NCBI RefSeq assembly: GCF_025420485.1
Contig: NZ_JAOEFD010000016.1
Coordinates: 1 to 41,547, forward strand
Reading direction: 5' to 3'
DNA from: Nesterenkonia marinintestina
GTDB lineage: Bacteria; Actinomycetota; Actinomycetes; Actinomycetales; Micrococcaceae
DNA: 41,547 nucleotides
Below the pieces are notes generated by a model. The model did no database searches. It saw only the letters and a program-made list of their open reading frames with translations, and was not told the origin of the DNA. A program made the position numbers and the translations under genes. Below, in pieces: positions 1-6,702 of the stretch. Numbering within the stretch: position 1 is the stretch's first letter; each line of letters opens with the position of its first letter.

Positions 1-285
1 ATCCTGGTACATGAGACCGACCAACCAGGAGACTTCGAGCTAGAAGGCCAGCTGGAGCCGCCGTTCGATGTGCTCTTCAGCGCCGAAACCCGCAAGGCTG
101 TGGCCCAGATCCAGAAAGCCGAACAGAGCCAGTCCAGAAACAAAAACAAAGCGCCGACCCCTGAGGATCGGCGCTTGGATTCATCTGTATCGGCGGTACC
201 CGAACGCACTATTACGTCGACTATCACGCCTATGGTGCCCCCGGCAGGATTCGAACCTGCGACACCCGCTTTAGGAGAGCGGTAA
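1..285 (+). CDS. Partial reading frame entering from the left edge, unknown product
   Basis: This is the only forward frame open at base 1; it runs to TAA at 283-285. The first 50 or so residues are hydrophilic and charged (KAVAQIQKAEQSQS region) with fairly high third-position GC, so they may be the C-terminus of a real gene. The last part crosses the hairpin at 151-174 and then reads through the tRNA-derived repeat, giving the VPPAGFEPATPALGER string typical of spurious translations of tRNA genes. If the gene is real, its native C-terminus has probably been altered by the insertion at 231. No family recognised. It could belong to the chromosome or to a neighbouring element. Confidence 0.3.
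   Translation: MLVHETDQPGDFELEGQLEPPFDVLFSAETRKAVAQIQKAEQSQSRNKNKAPTPEDRRLDSSVSAVPERTITSTITPMVPPAGFEPATPALGER
151..174 (-). terminator. Intrinsic terminator, probably the original terminator of tRNA-Arg
   Basis: A perfect 7-bp stem (GCGCCGA / TCGGCGC) encloses a 10-nt loop. Read on the minus strand it is followed by a T-rich tract (TTTGTTTTTGTTT, 138-150), the classic layout. It lies 57 nt beyond the 3' end of the tRNA-Arg remnant at attL, on the same strand. I infer that it terminated the tRNA-Arg transcript before the element inserted between them. Confidence 0.6.
231..283. repeat. attL: left 53-bp direct repeat (3' part of tRNA-Arg)
   Basis: These 53 bases are identical to 9002-9054. The sequence corresponds to tRNA-Arg nucleotides 26-76 (anticodon stem-loop, variable loop, T arm, acceptor 3' strand, CCA) plus two downstream bases. 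The 5' quarter of the tRNA is missing here, so this copy is the displaced chromosomal 3' end left by integration. Confidence 0.9.
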
Positions 286-382
286 GGTTGCGCCTGTGAC
301 TAGGGCGTATAGGAGAATCCCCAGGTCAGCCCCATTCAGGGCGTTCGTGACGGTGCACCGATAACCGGGGTTTCCCATCCTC

Positions 383-404
383 CTGCGTACTGACTGCGTA
401 CTGG
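383..404. repeat. Left arm-type integrase site (two 11-bp units)
   Basis: Two tandem 11-bp copies of CTGCGTACTGR lie 100 bp inside attL. The whole 22-bp block recurs at 8927-8948 with one mismatch and in the same orientation. Paired arm motifs just inside both ends are what the N-terminal domain of a lambda-type integrase binds. The functional assignment is inferred. Confidence 0.65.
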
Positions 405-406
405 AG

Positions 407-799
407 TCAAGTCCTTGGGATACGTCGCCGTCGGCGAACGACTAACCAATCAGCAATTTCATCGATGCTCGGTTTTGTCTTCGCGATGTACTCAACGAAG
501 TCAGCGACTTCTTCGTCCTCCTCGACCTCAATGTAGTAACCATTGTCAGCGAGGAGAAACTGCGAGGCGGCCCACGCCGTGCGTTTATTCCCCTCACCGA
601 AATACTGCGTGGTCGCAAGCTCGAACAGGAGAGCTGCGGCCTTCTGGAACAAGCCCGGAAAGCGCTGGCAACCGCCGTAACCGCGGTGCGGCGCGTTGCA
701 AGCGCTTTCCAGGCCGTTCCTGTCCCTTACCGGGAGGTCGGTGAAGTGGCCGTTGATCTCGATTAGTAGAGTGGCCGAGATCCTATAGCGGACTTTCAA
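407..799 (-). CDS. Doc/Fic-family toxin (death-on-curing-like)
   Basis: A 130-residue Fic-fold protein like phage P1 Doc. N-terminal motif LPVRDRNGLESA and the helix GLFQKAAALLFEL precede the Fic loop QYFGEGNKR (residues 65-73). Doc proteins transfer a phosphate or nucleotide to translation targets such as EF-Tu. The canonical loop begins with a catalytic His (HxFx[D/E]GNKR); here that position is Gln65, so activity may be lost or altered. I chose the TTG at 797-799 because it overlaps the antitoxin stop (TTGA) and has GGAG upstream; a GTG at 832 would add 11 residues. It is the second gene of a toxin-antitoxin pair, directly beside attL and the arm site. Family confidence is high, activity uncertain. 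Confidence 0.8.
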   Translation of the reverse strand: MKVRYRISATLLIEINGHFTDLPVRDRNGLESACNAPHRGYGGCQRFPGLFQKAAALLFELATTQYFGEGNKRTAWAASQFLLADNGYYIEVEEDEEVADFVEYIAKTKPSIDEIADWLVVRRRRRIPRT

Positions 800-1344
800 C
801 GCTCCGCGAGGAGAGCGTTTGCACCTGCCCACCGGTCTAGTTGATCTCTTACCAGGTCGGTGATGCGAGGGGCTGGCATTGGCGCTGTGACGACCGGCGC
901 TTCAGGCCCAGGCTTCCCGAGGAGCTCCTGCTGTTCGTAGTAGTCCCGAATAGTCTCACGTGGAATGAGCGGGGACTTGTCACCGACTGCCAGTCCGCGA
1001 TTTCGAGCGGACACCCAGGGCTCCTCCTGGTGAGTCAATTCGGAAAGTTGTCCGCCGTCGTGGTCCCCGTAGTATGTGATCACGGCGTCCACCACGGCAC
1101 GGCTAGCATCGTCCAAGTCCTTGGGGTCACCTGGATCCTCGGATGCGGTGTCTCTGTCGTAGTGGAACGCTTGTGGGACAACTGGCCCCATCTCCCACGC
1201 CTTGATGTTCTCAGCGTAAAGGGGCTCACCTCGCCAGACGAGGTTCCACGCTTGGGCGTAGTACAGGAGCTTGAGGCGCTTGACTCGCCCCGCATCTGAA
1301 ACGCTCTGCTGGATATACGTCAGCACATCGAACACGCGGTGCAT
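796..1344 (-). CDS. Panacea-domain (SocA-like, DUF4065) antitoxin
   Basis: 182 residues. The N-terminal 100 or so carry the Panacea/DUF4065 signature: V-x-Y-I-x-Q near the start, then KRLKLLYYAQAWNLVW, ENIKAWEMGPVVP, and further helices. The domain is known to neutralise many unrelated toxins and in SocA acts as a proteolytic adaptor. The ATG at 1342-1344 follows a strong AGGAGGGAGG site; a longer frame exists upstream but lacks one. The gene precedes and overlaps the Doc-like toxin by a TTGA, the usual antitoxin-first order with translational coupling. A TTGACT at 1396-1401 (minus) may be its -35 box, but no good -10 follows. It probably stabilises the element; defence against competing phages is another possibility. 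Confidence 0.85.
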   Translation of the reverse strand: MHRVFDVLTYIQQSVSDAGRVKRLKLLYYAQAWNLVWRGEPLYAENIKAWEMGPVVPQAFHYDRDTASEDPGDPKDLDDASRAVVDAVITYYGDHDGGQLSELTHQEEPWVSARNRGLAVGDKSPLIPRETIRDYYEQQELLGKPGPEAPVVTAPMPAPRITDLVRDQLDRWAGANALLAER

Positions 1345-1593
1345 AGTGGCCTCCCTCCTGGTCCTGGCTGCCACGAATGGTCCTGTTCTCATGTTAGTCA
1401 ACAGCGCGACGTGGTGCTATCTTCCCGCGCTGACAACGCCCCGGTGGCACCCGTCAGCGGGGTTTGGTAGACCGCAAGAGTCTGGGCTGTGTGTGAATGG
1501 GCCAATGCCCGAGGGGTGCCACGCTGGACCCCCTGGAGGGGCATTCAAGCGACTGTGACACCGGTCCTCGCTGACCTCGCGTGTAAGCATCCG

Positions 1594-1755
1594 GCTATGC
1601 CGGTGGGAGGCGACTCTTAGCCCCAGGGCAGGGGCATGGTGGGGGCTACTGGTTCAGGTATTCCTCCCGTGTCAGAGCGGTTGTCTGAGGAAAAAGGATG
1701 GGGAGAGATCGCTATGCCGGTGGGAGCGACTTCCCGACCGCTTGTGGAGGGGCAT
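1594..1755. repeat. Imperfect direct duplication, period about 117 bp
   Basis: GCTATGCCGGTGGGAG occurs at 1594-1609 and 1711-1726. Each copy is followed by CGACT (one extra G in the first copy) and, about 20 bp later, by AGGGGCATGG (1630 and 1748). The two words keep almost the same spacing, so a module of roughly 45 bp is duplicated. It does not lie in a supported gene. Confidence 0.7.
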
Positions 1756-1760
1756 GGGCA

Positions 1761-1792
1761 GGGCCGGCCAGAGTGAGCACCCCGACCGGCCC
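1761..1792 (-). terminator. Hairpin downstream of the capsid gene, possible terminator
   Basis: GGGCCGG (1761-1767) pairs with CCGGCCC (1786-1792) across an 18-nt loop, 17 bp beyond the capsid stop codon in its direction of transcription. There is no T-tract, so it is a weak terminator candidate. Confidence 0.35.
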
Positions 1793-1808
1793 CGTTACCG
1801 TGCTGCGA

Positions 1809-2630
1809 TCAGCCGGTGATGGTGATCTTTGCCAACCGCTCAGGATAGGCGAAGCCGTAGGCCAGCCGTGCGGTCGCTCGGACCGCGATCCTGTCGGAGC
1901 TGAAGTACACGTCGCGGGACGACTCGACCTCGACGTTCTCGCGGATCACCGTGGTGATCGCACTGGAGTCGAGCACCCACACTGTGCCCTCCGTGGCGTG
2001 CTGGGAGGCGATCAGCGGCAGCCCGACGACGGTGGTGGTGTCCTCGACCAGGCCGCGGTTCGACCCGTCGGCATCCTTCAGTTGGGCGAGCTTCAGGATG
2101 TCCCGCGGGTGCGCGACGATGCTGGTCGCGGTACCGCCTGCCACGGCGATCTCAGTCTTGGCCGAGTGCAGCGGGTCCAGTGAGGCCAGTGCCCCGCCGT
2201 CGATCTCCTGCACGTCGGTCTGCTGCGCCAGTCCCTCGGGCCCGGGGGCTTCGGCGTTGCCCAGCAGGGCGGCGTCGGCGTGGAAGATCACCGACTGGGC
2301 CAGGGAGCGTCCGACCTCTTCGATGGCTGAGGGGGACGAGTCCTCGGCAAGCTCACGGCTGATCGGGACCAGGCCGGCGAGCTTACGCGGGGTGATGGTC
2401 AGCTCCCCGACGTCGAGGGCGGACGGGGCGATCTCTTCACCCTCGCTCACCCAGGCGGCTGCAGCGCCGCTCCGGACGATGGGGATCCTGTACTCGGTGG
2501 CCCCGGTCTGGGCGACCTGGGCGACCTCGGCACGGGTGCCCAGTCCCTCGTCGAGCAGCGGCCCCAGGATCAGTGCAGCCCGGTCGCTGGACGCGAGGGC
2601 CTGCACATTGGTGGTCAGCATAGTTGACAT
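1809..2630 (-). CDS. HK97-fold phage major capsid protein
   Basis: 273 residues match the mature part of HK97-family capsid proteins: an N-terminal arm (MLTTNVQALASSDRAALILGPLLDEG), an E-loop/P-domain region (EYRIPIV, AWVSEGEEI, ITPRKLAGLVPISRELAEDS), an A-domain region (VAHPRDILKLAQLKD), and the strand-rich C-terminus ending GFAYPERLAKITI. The size is close to a processed HK97 subunit (about 280), so the delta scaffolding domain is missing; the acidic coiled-coil gene upstream may replace it. The ATG at 2630 follows GAAAGG by 8 nt. It is the last gene of the leftward operon, set apart by a 219-bp leader with its own promoter-like TATAAT. No portal, protease or terminase accompanies it. Confidence 0.85.
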   Translation of the reverse strand: MSTMLTTNVQALASSDRAALILGPLLDEGLGTRAEVAQVAQTGATEYRIPIVRSGAAAAWVSEGEEIAPSALDVGELTITPRKLAGLVPISRELAEDSSPSAIEEVGRSLAQSVIFHADAALLGNAEAPGPEGLAQQTDVQEIDGGALASLDPLHSAKTEIAVAGGTATSIVAHPRDILKLAQLKDADGSNRGLVEDTTTVVGLPLIASQHATEGTVWVLDSSAITTVIRENVEVESSRDVYFSSDRIAVRATARLAYGFAYPERLAKITITG

Positions 2631-2849
2631 GTTTTGAACCTTTCAGGCATGGGCGTAGAACGGTGTGATCTGTTCTCTACCGGGGCGGCCCTGCCTGCGT
2701 CCGGTGCCCTGCCTGGGGGCGGTCGAGAGTGGGAGGGGAGCCGGGGCGTCGCCGACGCCGGGCCTGGCGTGCGCCCCGGGCTTACCCACCCGTTCGAGTC
2801 GGCCTACTTCAGTGCCAGGACTCTTTCACCATTATACCCGCTAGGGGTA
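2631..2849 (-). promoter_or_regulatory. Capsid leader with TATAAT box and competing hairpins
   Basis: On the minus strand a perfect TATAAT lies at 2831-2836. It overlaps a perfect hairpin (ATACCC-GCTAG-GGGTAT, 2834-2850) at the stop codon of the upstream gene. The predicted transcript would have a leader of about 190 nt. CCGGGGCG (2741-2748) can pair with CGCCCCGG (2772-2779), while the overlapping GGCGTC (2745-2750) can instead pair with GACGCC (2754-2759). No -35 box is obvious and no small gene is convincing. Confidence 0.45.
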
Positions 2850-3428
2850 TCAGCGGTCGCGGATCACGCTGCCCCAATCCCCTCCGGTGTACGGCTTCTC
2901 CGGCCCGGTGCCCGCCAGGGGGATATGTCCCTGAAGATGGTGGCGCGACCAGTCAATCCGACCGATGCGCTCGTGCGTGCGCGTCAAGATCTTCGCCGTG
3001 GGGTCCTCCGGCAGCCCCAGATCCTCTCGGGTCGAGTTGACCAGATGGAGCAGCCCGGCGTCATCGAACCCGCCTTCTGAGTCGATGAGGGTGTCCAGGT
3101 TCGCCCCGCTCATCCGCAGGATCTTCGACGTCATGCCGATGTGCTGAAGCTTCTCGTCGATCACGCTGGTCACGGTGGCCTGCAGCTTCGCGGCCAGCTC
3201 GTCCCGTTCGGCCTCGACCTCCCTCAGCCGAAGCCTGTGCCGTTTAGCCTCGCGGCGCAACCGGGCGTCGCCGTCATCCGGTTCGGGGTCGTCGGACTCG
3301 GCGGCCTCGTCATGGGCCTCGGCATCGTCGGTGTCGTCCTCGGGATGCTCCGTGATGGGCGCGTCATCCGCAGTGACTTCCTCCGCCCAAGCCTCCTGTT
3401 CGGTCTGTTCGTTCGTGTGCTCATGCAT
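2850..3428 (-). CDS. Acidic coiled-coil protein, putative capsid scaffold
   Basis: 192 residues. Residues 1-53 are extremely rich in Asp and Glu; about 54-95 form a charged heptad-like helix (LRLREVEAERDELAAKL); the C-terminal half contains VNSTREDLGLPED and a basic end. This architecture and the position just upstream of the capsid gene resemble phage scaffolding proteins (the DUF4355 type), which are acidic, helical and leave the shell during assembly. The ATG at 3428 has AGGAG 6 nt upstream and overlaps the previous stop by 8 bp. The role is inferred from composition and place, not from a diagnostic motif. Confidence 0.55.
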   Translation of the reverse strand: MHEHTNEQTEQEAWAEEVTADDAPITEHPEDDTDDAEAHDEAAESDDPEPDDGDARLRREAKRHRLRLREVEAERDELAAKLQATVTSVIDEKLQHIGMTSKILRMSGANLDTLIDSEGGFDDAGLLHLVNSTREDLGLPEDPTAKILTRTHERIGRIDWSRHHLQGHIPLAGTGPEKPYTGGDWGSVIRDR

Positions 3429-3753
3429 CGTCGTCTCCTGTCGTCTCTGCGGGCCAGGTGCTCCAGCCCTTGGCGTCTCCGTGCAGCACCCGGCGCTCGT
3501 GCAGCCCGCCCGTGTGGGTGTAACCGACCCAGTACGTGCAGCCGGTGGGCGGTGCGGGGTAGTCATGCTCGGCGATCGTGGTCAGCTCGGCGGCGGTCGG
3601 CTCGCGGACTCCGGCGCGGCGTCGGTGGTCGGCCTCGACGGTGCCGGTGTCGCTCACATACCGGGAACATGCCACGCGGTGCTGGTGCAACAGGTCTCGG
3701 AGGTGCTGCCCTCCGCACTCTCCGCACGGCGGCGGGACGGGGATATCATTCAT
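3421..3753 (-). CDS. Small zinc-ribbon-like phage protein, unknown function
   Basis: 110 residues, no family recognised. Cys10, Cys13, His17, His23, His25 and Cys29 could bind zinc (PPCGECGGQH). The C-terminal half contains YWVGYTHTGG and WSTWPAE, an aromatic stretch that suggests a small beta fold. Start ATG at 3753 with GGAGG 9 nt upstream. It overlaps the preceding gene by 8 bp and the next gene by 8 bp, so it is tightly coupled within the leftward operon. Confidence 0.6.
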   Translation of the reverse strand: MNDIPVPPPCGECGGQHLRDLLHQHRVACSRYVSDTGTVEADHRRRAGVREPTAAELTTIAEHDYPAPPTGCTYWVGYTHTGGLHERRVLHGDAKGWSTWPAETTGDDDA

Positions 3754-4036
3754 CGGTCTCTACCTCCGTAGGTTCGTGGGCCTCGGCCCATGCGGACATC
3801 TGGGCGAAGCTGTGGAGTTCGTTCGCGAGGAACCTCGCACCCTCGTCCCCTGACCGACTCAGCACGTACCCCGCCGTGACGAGGATCTGATTCAGCACTG
3901 CGAAGTGGTCCGGGGCCCGGACGGCGGTCTGGAGTGCTGAGACCTGGTCACCCCGTGCGGCGTGTTGCAGGGCGGCGAGTCCGGCCTGGGCTGAGGTGAG
4001 GACCTGAACATCGGAGAATCCATCACTGGTGGTCAT
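3746..4036 (-). CDS. Small helical phage protein, unknown function
   Basis: 96 residues from the ATG at 4036, which has GGAGG 7 nt upstream and forms an ATGA overlap with the preceding gene. A longer frame to 4138 lacks a ribosome site. The protein is predicted helical, with stretches such as AQAGLAALQHAARGDQVSALQTAVRAP and an acidic tail. No family recognised. Translational coupling on both sides indicates it is co-expressed with the ATPase and the capsid genes. Confidence 0.55.
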   Translation of the reverse strand: MTTSDGFSDVQVLTSAQAGLAALQHAARGDQVSALQTAVRAPDHFAVLNQILVTAGYVLSRSGDEGARFLANELHSFAQMSAWAEAHEPTEVETDE

Positions 4037-4299
4037 CGCCGGGCCTCCGCTCGTTCCTTCAGCTGGGCGTCCATCTTCTGCAGCTGGGCCTTCTGCCGCT
4101 CCAGAGTTACCTGGTTCTCCTTGGCTCGTGCCCTCCACACGTCCCGCTCGGCGCGGAGTGTTTCGGCTCGGGCCTCTAAGCGCTCTACCTTCATGTACAC
4201 GCCGGTCCGTGATGAGTCGAGGTGATCGTCGTCGGTGGGCAGCTCGTGCGGCAGCTCGGGCTCCGGGGTGCCGTCGGCTGCGTGTAGTGAGTTAGTCAT
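4033..4299 (-). CDS. Small coiled-coil protein, unknown function
   Basis: 88 residues. The ATG at 4299 follows AAAGGAA by 6 nt; the frame is open to 4446 but that part overlaps the ATPase gene and has no start signals. Residues 1-30 are acidic and proline-rich. The rest is one long charged helix (VERLEARAETLRAERDVW, QKAQLQKMDAQLKERAEARR), a likely coiled coil and probable oligomer. It lies 16 bp after the ATPase gene and overlaps the next gene by ATGA. Confidence 0.6.
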   Translation of the reverse strand: MTNSLHAADGTPEPELPHELPTDDDHLDSSRTGVYMKVERLEARAETLRAERDVWRARAKENQVTLERQKAQLQKMDAQLKERAEARR

Positions 4300-4315
4300 A
4301 GTCGGTTCCTTTCGG

Positions 4316-5665
4316 TCAGGCGGCCCAGTGGTCGCCGTGGATCTCGTCGCAGGAGTAGCACCCGCCGATGAGGTAATCGGCACCGTGCATGGGGCACTCC
4401 GGGGCACCCCTTGGGACTTCCGGGACATCCGTGACATCCGGGACATCGCTGTTATCGCGGGCCTGTTCTGTCACGGGTCCTGTCCCGGGTCCCGAGTCGA
4501 CATGTGAGACAGCGGATCCGTGTGATTTCGGGGTTCGTCCCGCATGTCCCGGGTGTCCCGCTTCTTCCGAGGGGTGTCCCTCCGAGGGGGTCTGAGTGGT
4601 CAGGTAGCGGGTGAACGCGTCCTGGAAGTCGGGGCGGCGAAACCCTCGGATGCGTCCGTGGATGGTGGATCTGAACTGCTGGGTCCGGATGTCGTACTGC
4701 CGCAGGAACTCGGCGAGCTTCCTCGGTGAGATGGGTGCCCCATACCAATCCGCCCAGGGCCTTTCCTCGAGCTCGGCCAGGTGGTCGATCAGGTCGCCGG
4801 TGGCGATCTCGGTGATCCCCTCCTGCTCGAAGATCGTCCTGATGTCCCAGAGCAGCTGGATACCGAGGCTGGGTTTCGAGTCGGAGGACTGGGCGACGAT
4901 CTTCTCGCAGGTCTCACGGGCCGTCTGGGGCCAGTGTCCGCCGACGCGGTCTGCGATGGCGATCAGCGGCTCCCAGATGTCCGCGGCCCGGTCGGAGACC
5001 GCGTCCGGCATGGTTGGGAAGTACCCGGCCAGACCCGGCCGGATGTCATCGGCCAGCTCGGCCAGGCGCGCGCTCAACGCCTCAACGTTCTGCTGCTCCA
5101 GGCGGCGACGGTACGGCTCCACTGCCTGCCCCGGTGCACGCTTCTTCATCGGGATCACGAACGTCCTGGTCATCAGGGCGTCCGGGATCTTCGCCCGGGA
5201 CAGCCCGGCCATCGCCACCGGCGCGAAGGTCGGGAACTTCCTGGTCTCGTGGTTGTCTCCGACGCAGCGCAGCGCGTAGGCGTTCCGGTAATACCCGCTG
5301 TTTAAGATCGTGGTCAGGTCGGCGTTGTCCTCGCCCTTACCGGAGTACACCCCGTCGATCTCGTCGAATATGAGAGTCAGCTCTCCCGCCTGCTTGTCGA
5401 TCTCCCTGAAGATCGCTGCCGGGGTCGCGCTGACGGAGAGGACACTGCGGTGCGACAGGGCCGAGACGACCTCCATCAGACGGGACTTCCCGCTGCCGGG
5501 CTCGGCGCTGAACGCTCCCAGCCGGCCGGTGTTGTCGAACTCGGAGATAAGCCACGTGTGCGCCACCCAGAGCGAGACGAGGTTGGAGTGGTGGTCCTCG
5601 GGGAAGGCGACGAACCGCTTGACGTAGGCGGTCACGTCGTCCAAGATTGCGGTCTTGTTCTTCAT
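4316..5665 (-). CDS. DUF3631 P-loop ATPase, putative replication helicase
   Basis: 449 residues. Walker A AEPGSGKS (54-61) and Walker B LTLIFDE (96-102) define a RecA/AAA-type ATPase. A C-terminal DUF3631 region ends near residue 370 (SPRKLAEFLRQYDIRTQQFR, GRIRGFRRPDF, FTRYL). DUF3631 proteins are replication helicases of actinophages and plasmids, often fused to a primase-polymerase; no primase part is present here. Residues 371-449 are low complexity, encoded partly by 9-bp tandem repeats (about 4418-4448), and end in a Cys/His cluster (CPMHG, CYSCDEIHGDH) that may bind zinc. Start ATG 5665 with GGAGG 8 nt upstream, ATGA overlap with the previous gene. It probably drives element replication. 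Confidence 0.75.
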   Translation of the reverse strand: MKNKTAILDDVTAYVKRFVAFPEDHHSNLVSLWVAHTWLISEFDNTGRLGAFSAEPGSGKSRLMEVVSALSHRSVLSVSATPAAIFREIDKQAGELTLIFDEIDGVYSGKGEDNADLTTILNSGYYRNAYALRCVGDNHETRKFPTFAPVAMAGLSRAKIPDALMTRTFVIPMKKRAPGQAVEPYRRRLEQQNVEALSARLAELADDIRPGLAGYFPTMPDAVSDRAADIWEPLIAIADRVGGHWPQTARETCEKIVAQSSDSKPSLGIQLLWDIRTIFEQEGITEIATGDLIDHLAELEERPWADWYGAPISPRKLAEFLRQYDIRTQQFRSTIHGRIRGFRRPDFQDAFTRYLTTQTPSEGHPSEEAGHPGHAGRTPKSHGSAVSHVDSGPGTGPVTEQARDNSDVPDVTDVPEVPRGAPECPMHGADYLIGGCYSCDEIHGDHWAA

Positions 5666-5910
5666 GCGGCGGGCCTCCGTTCTGTCGTCAGTCGCGCATC
5701 CTGCCGAGCCTGGGCCGCCTTTATCCCCGCGATCACGGTCGCGGCCGGCTCCATCTGCTCGGCGATCCGCCGCTGTTGCTCCAGCCGCGTAGCAGCCAGC
5801 TCGGCGCGGGCGTCCCGATCACCGGCGAGGTAGCCCGCCTCGTATCCGGCATGCCAGTCGACGCAATCGGGGCAGCTCGGCGGAGTGGGCCACACCTCGG
5901 CCGGCGTCAT
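5662..5910 (-). CDS. Small CxxC phage protein, unknown function
   Basis: 82 residues from the ATG at 5910, with GGGAGG 4 nt upstream and ATGA overlaps at both ends. Cys13 and Cys16 (SCPDCVDWHAGYEAGY) suggest a metal knuckle, followed by a charged helix (RDARAELAATRLEQQRRIAEQ). Short proteins of this build occur upstream of replication genes in actinophages, but I recognise no named family. The reading frame continues to 6153 without start signals. Confidence 0.5.
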   Translation of the reverse strand: MTPAEVWPTPPSCPDCVDWHAGYEAGYLAGDRDARAELAATRLEQQRRIAEQMEPAATVIAGIKAAQARQDARLTTERRPAA

Positions 5911-6143
5911 GCGGCCTCCCGATGCTCGGCCGGTCCGAGGGGCTGCAACCGGCACACCATCAACTCCGCATAGAGGCCGCGTTGGTGGGCTCGCTCGACC
6001 GCCCTCTGCGCGGCGCTCAGTGAGAGGTGGATGCTCCGCCGATAGACGGGCCCCGGATTGTCTCGGCGTCGGATCTGAGTCACGGTGACGACCGTCACCA
6101 GGGCACCATCGACGAGGCGGGTGAGGGTGCTGGAGGGGATCAT
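5907..6143 (-). CDS. Small phage protein, unknown function
   Basis: 78 residues from the ATG at 6143; both ends overlap neighbours by ATGA. A short beta-rich N-terminal half (ALVTVVTVTQIRRRD) is followed by a basic helix (LSLSAAQRAVERAHQRGLYAE). No family recognised. The coupling is the main evidence that the gene is real; no separate ribosome site is clear. Confidence 0.45.
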   Translation of the reverse strand: MIPSSTLTRLVDGALVTVVTVTQIRRRDNPGPVYRRSIHLSLSAAQRAVERAHQRGLYAELMVCRLQPLGPAEHREAA

Positions 6144-6520
6144 CCGTGCTCACCGTCCTCGGCCTGGTAGGCCTGACGGCGCTTGGCGAGGTGGCGGGCG
6201 TGCCATGCGTCGATGGAGTCCGCGTGCATCCTCAGCCAGTCGGCGAACTGTCGCAGGCGCTCGGTGTTGAGGGTCGCGTAACCGGCTGCGTCGATCTCCC
6301 CCGTCAAGGAGAGGTCAGCACCGATGCAGTCGGGTTCGCAGTTCAGGTCGGCGGCTTCCAGGACGGAGTAGTGAAGGTGCACGGTCAGAGCCGTGCCATC
6401 ATAGGCGTGTTCCGGAAAGTGGAGCGTTACCGGTTCGGCGCGGTGGTGCGGCTCGAATCGGGAGTCGGGGCCACATCCCCGCGGGTCGCGGTCGCAGCGG
6501 TCGGGATGAATGATCGTCAT
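6140..6520 (-). CDS. Small phage protein, unknown function
   Basis: 126 residues from the ATG at 6520; GGTGAG lies about 6 nt upstream. The N-terminus is rich in His, Asp and Cys (HPDRCDRDPRGCGPDSRFEPHH), and another Cys pair occurs mid-protein (NCEPDC), so metal binding is possible. The C-terminal third is a charged helix (LRQFADWLRMHADSIDAWHARH). No family recognised. It overlaps the preceding 58-codon gene and the following gene by ATGA. Confidence 0.5.
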   Translation of the reverse strand: MTIIHPDRCDRDPRGCGPDSRFEPHHRAEPVTLHFPEHAYDGTALTVHLHYSVLEAADLNCEPDCIGADLSLTGEIDAAGYATLNTERLRQFADWLRMHADSIDAWHARHLAKRRQAYQAEDGEHG

Positions 6521-6693
6521 CGCTGCTCACCGCCCGCCTGGTATGCGGCGATGGCTCGAGTGATTACCTCACTGGCCTCCATCCCGTTGTCGTCGGCATA
6601 GGCGGCGAGGTCGGTTACGAATCGGATAGCCCGGCCGGTGTACTGACGGATAGCGTCAAGGGTCTCGTTGGGAGTAAGCTGGTTGTTAGTCAT
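6517..6693 (-). CDS. 58-residue protein, unknown function
   Basis: The ATG at 6691-6693 follows AAGGAGA with good spacing, and the frame ends in TGA at 6517-6519, overlapping the next ATG (ATGA). The product begins MTNNQLTPNETLDAIRQY and is predicted to be two helices with many Ala, Asp and Glu residues (FVTDLAAYADDNGMEASEVI). No family recognised. The strong ribosome site and coupling to the next gene support it despite its size. Confidence 0.6.
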   Translation of the reverse strand: MTNNQLTPNETLDAIRQYTGRAIRFVTDLAAYADDNGMEASEVITRAIAAYQAGGEQR

Positions 6694-6702
6694 GATCTCT
6701 CC

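Larger units (their letters stand above)
1345..1808. other. 464-bp noncoding region between antitoxin and capsid genes
   Basis: This is the longest stretch of the element without a convincing gene. It holds three copies of AGGGGCAT (1537, 1630, 1748), two copies of a 16-bp word (1594, 1711), and hairpins at about 1530-1541 and 1761-1792. Open frames crossing it have no ribosome sites or recognisable products. A packaging site, an origin or a regulatory region are the leading possibilities. Confidence 0.5.

Noticed and set aside
68-274. Reading frame ending in a string typical of translated tRNA sequence
   Set aside because: It overlaps the tRNA-Arg remnant and the terminator hairpin; such products are a well-known annotation artefact.
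1698-2183. Forward open frame over the duplicated noncoding region and capsid 3' end
   Set aside because: Its second half is antisense to the capsid gene and there is no ribosome site at its start.
4418-4448. Short tandem 9-bp repeats that might be an iteron array or CRISPR
   Set aside because: They encode part of the ATPase tail in frame, are too short and lack spacers; no CRISPR array or cas gene is seen in the window.
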